Below are positions 14,605 through 20,471 of a DNA stretch of 24,342 nucleotides, one piece after another; the first letter of the stretch is position 1; every line of letters begins with the position of its first letter. The notes beneath the pieces were generated by a model. It worked only from the letters and a program-made list of their open reading frames with translations, made no database searches and was not told where the DNA came from. Made by a program: the position numbers and the translations under genes. The stretch comes from JBBIKU01 sp037445245 (GTDB taxonomy: Bacteria; Chloroflexota; Anaerolineae; Anaerolineales; Anaerolineaceae): assembly GCA_037445245.1 (NCBI GenBank), contig JBBIKU010000014.1, positions 1-24,342 on the forward strand. Direction: 5' to 3'.

Positions 14605-14626
14605 CCTTCAACCAGCGAGGTCAGCC
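14599..14626 (+). terminator. Hairpin at the 3' end of the kinase gene, possible terminator
   Basis: GGCTGACCT (14599-14607) pairs with AGGTCAGCC (14618-14626), nine bases, around a ten-base loop, and includes the stop codon. No T-run follows on either strand, so termination is uncertain. It lies between convergent genes. Confidence 0.4.
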
Positions 14627-14667
14627 CGGTATTCATCCCTCAGACTTGATTTTAGGTTTGCTTAGGA

Positions 14668-14928
14668 TCAGCGGGGTTCAACCACCAGTCGAATAGCCGT
14701 CCTTACTTTTCCCTCGATGTCCACATCCACAAATTCAGGGATGCTCACAATCGAGATTCCGTCTTCAGCCAAATAACCTTTTGCCAACACCAGCGCCTTG
14801 ACAGCCTGGTTCACCGCTCCTGCCCCAATTGCTTGAACTTCGGCATGCTTGTGTTCTCGGATAACCCCCGCAATTGCTCCGGCAACGGCGGCGGTTCGGG
14901 AGGTCGCCTTGACTTTGATGACGTCCAT
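14668..14928 (-). CDS. spoVS: Stage V sporulation protein S (SpoVS) family protein
   Basis: This 86-residue protein matches SpoVS along its full length: VIKVKATSRTAAVAGAIAGV, a central QAIGAGAVNQAVKALVLAKGYL, then ISIVSIPEFVDVDIEGKVRTAIRLVVEPR. SpoVS is an Alba-like nucleic-acid-binding protein that affects sporulation and cell division in Bacillus and is conserved in many non-sporulating lineages, Chloroflexota and Deinococcus-Thermus among them. The ATG at 14928 is six bases after GGGAG; the longer frame to 14979 is less likely. A well-formed promoter with an overlapping palindrome lies 90-125 bases upstream. The gene borders the DnaA-box region, which fits a DNA-associated role, though that is only suggestive. 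Confidence 0.93.
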   Translation of the reverse strand: MDVIKVKATSRTAAVAGAIAGVIREHKHAEVQAIGAGAVNQAVKALVLAKGYLAEDGISIVSIPEFVDVDIEGKVRTAIRLVVEPR

Positions 14929-15018
14929 TGTTATCTCCCTTTCATTACCATCTCGATGACCAGCAATAAGCAGGCTCAAGGTATGTTAATGCAACTCAGT
15001 GACTCGTATCCGTAATTC

Positions 15019-15033
15019 TGTACAAATTGTACA
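15019..15033. promoter_or_regulatory. Operator-like perfect palindrome over the spoVS -10 box
   Basis: TGTACAAATTGTACA has two perfect 7-base arms around a single central base. It covers the -10 box and the expected start site of spoVS, the position of a repressor operator. The binding protein is unknown. Confidence 0.6.
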
Positions 15034-15054
15034 AGAATATACCTCGAGAATCAA
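15026..15054 (-). promoter_or_regulatory. spoVS promoter
   Basis: On the minus strand TTGATT (15054-15049) and TACAAT (15031-15026) are separated by exactly 17 bases. The start would fall near 15019, giving a leader of about 90 bases. Confidence 0.65.
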
Positions 15055-15153
15055 GCACGGATATCTTTAGAAGATTTTTAGAAAACAAACAGGGTGAAAG
15101 ATATTACTTATCCTTAAGTAGAAGGATTCTGGGTTCGTAGTAATCGTAGGGGT

Positions 15154-15162
15154 TGTGGAGAA
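15154..15162 (-). promoter_or_regulatory. DnaA-box-like site, reverse orientation
   Basis: Reads TTCTCCACA on the minus strand, one mismatch from TTATCCACA and identical to the first box of the phased triplet. Confidence 0.45.
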
Positions 15163-15256
15163 TGGGGATGATCAGAATGGGCAAACCACTTAATCCCGTA
15201 TATAGTGCTGGCGTTATCGATGACAGCACGCATGGGGGTAAAAGGAGGATCACTGG

Positions 15257-15277
15257 TGGGGATAAAAAGGGGGATAA
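15257..15277 (-). promoter_or_regulatory. Two DnaA-box-like sites, reverse orientation
   Basis: On the minus strand 15265-15257 reads TTATCCCCA (one mismatch to the consensus box) and 15277-15269 reads TTATCCCCC (two mismatches), with starts 12 bases apart. Confidence 0.35.
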
Positions 15278-15428
15278 TTCGGGGAAAGAAAGGGGAAGGG
15301 TATTCATCCTTGCGGAGAGGGGATTAATCAAAAACTAAGACTCTTGTTCTGACAATATACGGTTTGAAAGGGGGCGTAAATCGCTTATATGGGGGTGTGT
15401 GCTAATCTTTCCCGACGGGAGGGTCCCT

Positions 15429-15478
15429 TTCTCCACAGGTGAGAGGGTTTATCCACAGATTTCTGGCATTTATCCACA
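15429..15478 (+). promoter_or_regulatory. Three phased DnaA boxes
   Basis: TTCTCCACA (15429-15437, one mismatch), TTATCCACA (15449-15457, perfect) and TTATCCACA (15470-15478, perfect) lie in the same direction with starts 20 and 21 bases apart. They therefore face the same side of the helix, two turns apart. Confidence 0.75.
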
Positions 15479-15532
15479 ACCTTTTCCGTCAGAGGAAACA
15501 ATTTAAATGGGGGCTAAAACAGAAAAGGAACG

Positions 15533-16537
15533 TCAGACGCCGTACTGTTCAGCCCACAGATCGATCGTCTCTTCAATATTATCGAGGTAGGCGTCTAAGC
15601 CTTCGAGGCGCTGCTCGAAATGATCCTCGTCCAATTCCAGAAGGCGGCAGGCTTCTTTCCAAACCTTTTGGTTGGTTTCGTTCTCCGGCAAATTAAGAAG
15701 CGTGCGTGTCCAAATGCGCAGCAAAATCCACATTGAGGCTTCGGGATATTCCTGGCGCAACGCCTTCAAGGCACCCTCATAATAAGACTGACGGCAGGCG
15801 CTGAGCGAGGGAGGGCAGCGTTTTAAGCGGGCAGAGTCTTGGAAGCGGCGTCTCCAGTTTTCCACCCAGCGTTGCCAGGTATCCTCCTCCACCGCCGTAC
15901 TCAGGTAGAGATCGATCAGTCCCGAAGCCAGACCGGGTCTGCCAACCCGTTCAGTGCGCTGAGGAAACTGTAAAAGAAAACGCCGCTCGGTCAGGGGGGG
16001 GCCGCTCAGGCAGGCGATGGCATTGGCGGCTTTTTCGAGCGAATCCAGATATGCCGCGGCGCGCGACAGCGCCTCCGGGAATCCGCCGTTGCTCATCTCC
16101 AGCCAGCACAGGCGGGAACGTTCCGCCAGAGACCGAGCCCGGCTGACAACATATTGCGGATCGTGGAATTGCGAACAAACGCTGGCTTGGGTAAATTCCA
16201 GCCAGTGTTGGGTATCGTGCAAAATGATTGGATTGCTGCACAAGAAACTGCCGAACCAGGGGTCGCTGCGCAGGCGACGGGTTTGGGTAAACATCGCCTG
16301 TGAAACGTGGGCGATATCCAGATGCACTTCGTTGGTGACACGGCTCACCTCGCGGGAGATCTCCGGCTGGCGGTCGTGGACGAAGACCAGGTCCACATCC
16401 GTCGCGCCGCCCAACAAAGGTTCCTCGCTCAACAGCGATCCGGTCAGGTAAGCGCATAACGGGCGGCGACCTGTTTTGATCCGAATGGCGACAGTGTTGC
16501 GGGCAAGTTTGTGCAGGGATTCACGGGTGATGCGCAT
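15533..16537 (-). CDS. Nucleotidyltransferase-fold protein, function unknown
   Basis: The N-terminus of this 334-residue protein looks like a DNA polymerase beta-type nucleotidyltransferase: CAYLTGSLLSEEPLLGGATDVDLVFVHD (about residues 28-55) has the Gly-Ser and the paired acidic D-x-D of the metal site, and a third acidic residue may be in VHLDIAHVS. The remaining 240 residues are helical, Trp- and Arg-rich and not recognisable to me. They might be a HEPN-like or substrate-binding helical domain. The gene follows the kinase gene by 14 bases on the same strand and is probably the last gene of a pepF-kinase-nucleotidyltransferase unit. The substrate (nucleotide, RNA, protein or antibiotic) is undetermined. 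Confidence 0.72.
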   Translation of the reverse strand: MRITRESLHKLARNTVAIRIKTGRRPLCAYLTGSLLSEEPLLGGATDVDLVFVHDRQPEISREVSRVTNEVHLDIAHVSQAMFTQTRRLRSDPWFGSFLCSNPIILHDTQHWLEFTQASVCSQFHDPQYVVSRARSLAERSRLCWLEMSNGGFPEALSRAAAYLDSLEKAANAIACLSGPPLTERRFLLQFPQRTERVGRPGLASGLIDLYLSTAVEEDTWQRWVENWRRRFQDSARLKRCPPSLSACRQSYYEGALKALRQEYPEASMWILLRIWTRTLLNLPENETNQKVWKEACRLLELDEDHFEQRLEGLDAYLDNIEETIDLWAEQYGV

Positions 16538-16551
16538 GGCGGTTCTTTCTG

Positions 16552-17199
16552 CTAGGAAGGGCGGGATAGGGGAAGTTCAGGTTGAAAGGGCGGCATGCGC
16601 GCCGCCTGGCGAATGCGATTTTCGATCCAATCCAGATCGCTTGTGCGATGGACATAATCCAGCGGATTGGTATCGATGATCAGCACGGGCGAGGTGTGTT
16701 TTTTGGATTCAAGGAAGAAAGTGTCGTAAGCCCGGTTCAAGTCGGCAATATAACTGCGTTCCATCAGGCGTTCGTAAGAACGGTCGCGCAGTGTGATGCG
16801 CTGCACCAACACGTCCGTGTCGGCACGCAGGTAGATCACCAGATCGGGGTGGGGGATCTTTTCCGCCAGCGCCTCGTGGACACGCCGGTACATTTGCAGT
16901 TCATCACCGTGCAGGTTGATGTCGGCAAACAGGGCATCCTTCTCAAAGGTGTAGTCGCTGATCAGAGGTTGGTCCTGTTTCAGTAATTCAGGGACGCGGG
17001 TACGCTGTTGCTGGTAACGGCTGAGCAGGAAGAAAATTTGCGTCTGAAAGGCATAGCGGGTGCGATCGCTGTAAAAATCGCTCAGGAAGGGATTCTCCTC
17101 GAATACTTCCAGCAACAAATTGCTTTCCAGGCGCGGACTGAGCAGCCGCGCCAGCGTGGTTTTGCCGACTCCGATCACGCCTTCGATCGCAAGATACAT
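16552..17199 (-). CDS. Deoxynucleoside kinase family protein, copy 2 (divergent)
   Basis: This 215-residue P-loop kinase of the dNK family has the P-loop EGVIGVGKTT (6-15), a FEENPFLSDFY block like that of copy 1, DLVIYLRADTDVLVQRI and the lid LRDRSYERLMERSYI. The usual D-R-S catalytic segment is changed to ISDYTFEKDALFA, keeping Asp but replacing Arg-Ser by Tyr-Thr. Specificity may therefore differ from copy 1, and the two might act as a heterodimer, as known for Lactobacillus deoxynucleoside kinases (inference). The gene lies 53 bases after pepF and 14 bases before the nucleotidyltransferase gene, all on the minus strand. Confidence 0.87.
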   Translation of the reverse strand: MYLAIEGVIGVGKTTLARLLSPRLESNLLLEVFEENPFLSDFYSDRTRYAFQTQIFFLLSRYQQQRTRVPELLKQDQPLISDYTFEKDALFADINLHGDELQMYRRVHEALAEKIPHPDLVIYLRADTDVLVQRITLRDRSYERLMERSYIADLNRAYDTFFLESKKHTSPVLIIDTNPLDYVHRTSDLDWIENRIRQAARMPPFQPELPLSRPS

Positions 17200-17252
17200 G
17201 TCCTCTCCCCAGAATTCTGCTGCGCGGCGAACAAGCGGCGCAGATGGATCGA

Positions 17253-19046
17253 TTATGCTGATTTTACCGGTATGGCTTCGAGTTGATCCACCATATCATT
17301 GATCACGTCAAAGCCGCCCTGCCAGAATGCCGGCTGGGTCACATCGATGCCGGCTTCTTCCAGCATGCGCACCGGCGCCTTTGCGCCGCCGGTGGACAGA
17401 AGCTTGAGGTAACGCGGTTTGAACGTCTCGCCTTCTTGCTTGAACTGGCGATATAGAGCATACACCAGCAATTGCCCAAAGGTGTAGGCGTACACGTAGA
17501 AGGGGTAGTTATAGATATGGGGAATGGATGTCCATTCCCAACGAAACTCGTCGCCGATCTCGATCGAATCGCCAAACTGCTGCTTCAGATTTTCCAGATA
17601 CACCTGAGCCAGCTCGTCCACCGGTGCACCTTCTACGATCATGTCGTGTGCTTGTCGCTCGAAGAGGGCGAAGAATGCCTGCCGTTGGATAGTGGCGTAA
17701 GCGTCGTCCACCTGGCTGAAGAGCAGGTCGCGGCGGACAGCCTCGTCCCGCTCCTCCTCCAGCAGCCGATCGACCAGCAGCATCTCGCTGAAAGTTGAAG
17801 CGGTCTCAGCCAGCGGCAAGCTGGCGTGACAGGTGAACAAACTGTGGTGTGCGGCGAGCATGGAATGAATGGCGTGTCCCAACTCGTGCGCCAGGGTGCT
17901 TACGTCCATCGCTCGTCCCTGATAATTGACCAGCACCCAGGGCGTTTTGTCCGGCGTCGCCGTCAGGCAGAAGGCGCCCCCGCGTTTGCCCTTGCGCACT
18001 TCGCTGTCCATGTGATTTTCCTTCATCACCCGCGCCGCCATCTCCATCAAGGAAGGTTCAAAGTGGTGGAAGGAATCCAGCACCATCGCCACGGCTTGCT
18101 GGAAGGGATAGATCTTGTCAGAACGGGTAACCGGGGCATAAATATCGTAGCGGCGGAGGCGCTCCATCCCCAGCCAGCGCGCCTTCAGCCGGAAGAAGCG
18201 GTGAAAGACGCCGGTATTGTTGCGGCAGACCTCTAGCAGCGTATCCACCACCGCGTCCGGAATGTCATTGGAGAGATTGCGGACGGAGATCGGGCTGGCG
18301 AACTTACGTAAATTGATGTTCTCGATGCGCCAATCGCGCGCCAGTGTCTGGTACATCTGCCCGAGAATCGGGGCGTCGTTGCCGAAAACGCGGTACAGTT
18401 CCTGATATGCGCTGGCGCGCAATTTGGGGTCGTGATGTTTGACATAGACCATTAGTTCGTCGCGGGTCATTTCCTGAACCTTACCGTTGACCTTGATCTT
18501 GAAGGTGTAGCGGTTGGTCATCGATTCGTAGAGCATGTTCAGGGCGTTGAAGCCGGTGACGTTTTTGAGGTTGATGATCTTTTCTTCGGGTTCGCTGAGG
18601 GTGTGCGGTTTAAAGTGCCGCATCTCCTCTAACCAGTAGTGGTAATCGCCGGAATCTTGCCTCAAGCGGCTGGCAGCGTCATCGGGCAGGTCTTTCCACC
18701 ACAGGCTGAAGAACAAAGTGCGGTTGGAGAGATCGGCGAAAACCTGTTCCACTTTTGCCAGCAGAGCCTGCGCTGCCTGGTCCTGGGTGTCTTCCGAGAA
18801 ACGCAGGGTAGCGTAGGCGTAAATAATCTGTCCGTGGCGGTGAAGATCCTCCAGGCGGCGGACGATCTGCAGGAACGCCTGCGGTTCGATGCTCTCAACC
18901 AATTGGGGACGAAGTTCCTCGAAAGCGGCGGTGTTTTGATCCAGTTGTTTGAGGGCTTCTTCTAATGCTGTTTTATCGCCGCTCGGCAGCAGATCCGCCA
19001 GACTCCAGCGGGTTTGGGTGTAAACGGCTTGTCTATCGTCACTCAT
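17253..19046 (-). CDS. pepF: Oligoendopeptidase F, M3 family zinc metallopeptidase
   Basis: This 597-residue cytoplasmic peptidase of the M3B (PepF/PepFB) family cleaves short peptides. The zinc site is HELGH (387-391) within STLAHELGHAIHSML, and the third ligand is E414 in LPLAETASTFSEMLL. The N-terminal helical domain (about 1-190) and the late YVYAYTFGQLLVYALYRQF near 505-530 are typical of the family. The length is normal and there is no signal peptide. The ATG is preceded by AGAGAG. A perfect TATAAT lies about 50 bases upstream on the minus strand. It is probably the first gene of the pepF-kinase-nucleotidyltransferase unit. Confidence 0.95.
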   Translation of the reverse strand: MSDDRQAVYTQTRWSLADLLPSGDKTALEEALKQLDQNTAAFEELRPQLVESIEPQAFLQIVRRLEDLHRHGQIIYAYATLRFSEDTQDQAAQALLAKVEQVFADLSNRTLFFSLWWKDLPDDAASRLRQDSGDYHYWLEEMRHFKPHTLSEPEEKIINLKNVTGFNALNMLYESMTNRYTFKIKVNGKVQEMTRDELMVYVKHHDPKLRASAYQELYRVFGNDAPILGQMYQTLARDWRIENINLRKFASPISVRNLSNDIPDAVVDTLLEVCRNNTGVFHRFFRLKARWLGMERLRRYDIYAPVTRSDKIYPFQQAVAMVLDSFHHFEPSLMEMAARVMKENHMDSEVRKGKRGGAFCLTATPDKTPWVLVNYQGRAMDVSTLAHELGHAIHSMLAAHHSLFTCHASLPLAETASTFSEMLLVDRLLEEERDEAVRRDLLFSQVDDAYATIQRQAFFALFERQAHDMIVEGAPVDELAQVYLENLKQQFGDSIEIGDEFRWEWTSIPHIYNYPFYVYAYTFGQLLVYALYRQFKQEGETFKPRYLKLLSTGGAKAPVRMLEEAGIDVTQPAFWQGGFDVINDMVDQLEAIPVKSA

Positions 19047-19093
19047 GCAGTCTCTCTTTGCAATTGGCTATTTAATCTATTCGCAATGGTTCA

Positions 19094-19099
19094 ATTATA
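19094..19099 (-). promoter_or_regulatory. -10 box upstream of pepF
   Basis: A perfect TATAAT on the minus strand, 47 bases before the pepF ATG. The best -35 at 17 bases is TTTCCG, which is weak. Confidence 0.42.
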
Positions 19100-19180
19100 C
19101 CGTGCCGCAATAAAACCGGAAACACGACGATGGGCTTTTATTTTTTCCCCACGTGATGTATACTTTTTTTATCTTGGTTT

Positions 19181-19205
19181 CATGTCCCCCCCGAGTGGGC
19201 ACATG
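19181..19205. repeat. Imperfect hairpin upstream of dnaN, first of two
   Basis: CATGT and CCC on the left pair with GGG and ACATG on the right, with one bulged base. It closely resembles the hairpin at 19261-19289, which shares CATGTCCCC on the left and CACATG on the right. Confidence 0.5.
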
Positions 19206-19260
19206 CAGTAGCATTCACAATCGTTTCGGGTATTATTCGTTCTCTCTGCAACAGCCGCGC

Positions 19261-19289
19261 CTCATGTCCCCGCAGAGGGGACACATGAG
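19261..19289. repeat. Hairpin upstream of dnaN, second of two
   Basis: TGTCCCC (19265-19271) pairs with GGGGACA (19277-19283) around GCAGA, and CTCATG/CATGAG extend the arms outward after a small offset. It lies 30 bases before the dnaN ATG and within the expected mRNA leader. There is no T-run, so it is not a terminator. Confidence 0.58.
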
Positions 19290-19319
19290 CACATTACCGA
19301 GATCAGAACAGGGTAGGGA

Positions 19320-20471
19320 ATGATGAAAGCATCTGTTTCGCAAACACAGCTGGCGCACGGCTTGGGGATGGTTTCGCGGGCGGTTTCAGCCCGCAGCACG
19401 CTGCCGGTGCTGGCGAATGTTCTGGTGGCAACGGACGCGGGACGTCTGCGCCTATCGGCAACCAACCTAGAGATGGGCATCTCGTGCTGGATCGGGGCGC
19501 AGATCAGTGACGAGGGGGCGGTCACCGTGCCGGCCCGCACCTTCGCCGATCTGGTGGGCACCCTGCCCAGTGACATGGTACATCTAGAGCTGAACAACAA
19601 CACCCAGACCCTCACCGTGCGCTGCGGCAGTTCGATCACCGACATCAAGGGCATCGATGCCCAAGAGTTTCCCCCCATTCCGCTCCCCGATCTTAAAGAA
19701 GGCATCCAGCTCGATGTTTCCGATTTCAAAGAGATGATCCAGCAAGTGGCTTTTGCCGCCTCAACCGATGACGCCCGCCCCGTGCTGCAGGGGGTTTCTA
19801 TCCAGGTTCAGGGCGAGATGATCACCATGGCGGCAACCGATGGCTTTCGGATATCCGTTCGTAAATCGACCCGCGCCCAAGCGCCCACGGACAGGGTGCA
19901 AGCAACGGAGCAGCCGCTGAACGTCATTGTTCCGGCGCGGGCTTTGAGCGAGGTGGCGCGCATTGCCAGTGATGGAGACCAGAAGGTGACCATGGTGGTG
20001 CCAGCCGGGCGCGGTCAGGTGCTGTTTCACATGAAAGACGCCGAACTGGTTTCGCAACTGATTGAGGGCAACTTTCCGGATTACCAAGCCATTCTGCCGC
20101 GCAGCTTTAAAACGACCACGATCGTCTCCACCGCCGATTTCCTGAAAGCCTGCCGCCAGGCGGAGATCATCGCCCGCGACGGCAACAATGTGGTGCGCCT
20201 CAATATCTTGCCCAGCAGCGACAAGCCCGGCGAGGTCGAAATCTCTGCCCAGTCTGAAGAGACGGGATCGAGCGAGATATCGGTGGAAGCCACGGTGGAT
20301 GGGAGTGGGCTGGTGATTGCCTTCAACGTGCGTTTCTTGCGCGAGGTGCTCGAGGTCATCAAGACGCCGAGCGTGGCGCTGGAAGTCAACGCCAACAACA
20401 CGCCCGGCATGGTGCGTCCGGTCGGCGATCAGCAATTTCAGCATGTTATCATGCCCATGCATCTAGGATGA
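19320..20471 (+). CDS. dnaN: DNA polymerase III beta subunit (sliding clamp)
   Basis: This 383-residue protein has the three-domain clamp architecture (about 1-125, 128-250, 252-383). Landmarks are STLPVLANVLVATDAGRLRL near residue 28, the domain 2 start FKEMIQQVAFAASTDDARPVLQGV, ATDGFRISVRK, LIEGNFPDYQAILPR and the C-terminal HVIMPMHL, a close match to the usual MPMRL that lines the partner-binding pocket. The dimeric ring tethers replicative polymerase to DNA. The gene starts with two consecutive ATG codons (19320, 19323) behind AGGGTAGGGA. It is followed, with an ATGA overlap, by a PEP-synthase-like gene. It is not next to dnaA here, but a DnaA-box region lies 4 kb to the left. Confidence 0.97.
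   Translation: MMKASVSQTQLAHGLGMVSRAVSARSTLPVLANVLVATDAGRLRLSATNLEMGISCWIGAQISDEGAVTVPARTFADLVGTLPSDMVHLELNNNTQTLTVRCGSSITDIKGIDAQEFPPIPLPDLKEGIQLDVSDFKEMIQQVAFAASTDDARPVLQGVSIQVQGEMITMAATDGFRISVRKSTRAQAPTDRVQATEQPLNVIVPARALSEVARIASDGDQKVTMVVPAGRGQVLFHMKDAELVSQLIEGNFPDYQAILPRSFKTTTIVSTADFLKACRQAEIIARDGNNVVRLNILPSSDKPGEVEISAQSEETGSSEISVEATVDGSGLVIAFNVRFLREVLEVIKTPSVALEVNANNTPGMVRPVGDQQFQHVIMPMHLG

Larger units (their letters stand above)
15034..15532. other. Candidate replication origin (oriC): gene-free DnaA-box region
   Basis: No credible gene lies in this 500-base stretch. It holds an AT-rich segment (15055-15118) with TTTAGAA repeated at 15066 and 15077, then DnaA-box-like sites on both strands (15108-15116, 15154-15162, 15257-15265, 15269-15277), then three aligned boxes at 15429-15478, two of them perfect TTATCCACA. 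The plus strand is rich in runs of four or five G and almost lacks C runs. DnaA-box clusters next to AT-rich DNA in gene-free regions are the standard oriC layout, and dnaN is 4 kb to the right. dnaA itself is not in the window. Confidence 0.62.

Noticed and set aside
15153..15338. Small plus-strand open frame in the DnaA-box region
   Set aside because: It is Gly/Lys-rich with no recognised motif or ribosome site, and it covers G runs better explained as non-coding origin DNA.
17217..17245. Inverted repeat between pepF and the second kinase gene as a terminator
   Set aside because: Only six clean base pairs with a large loop and no T-run.
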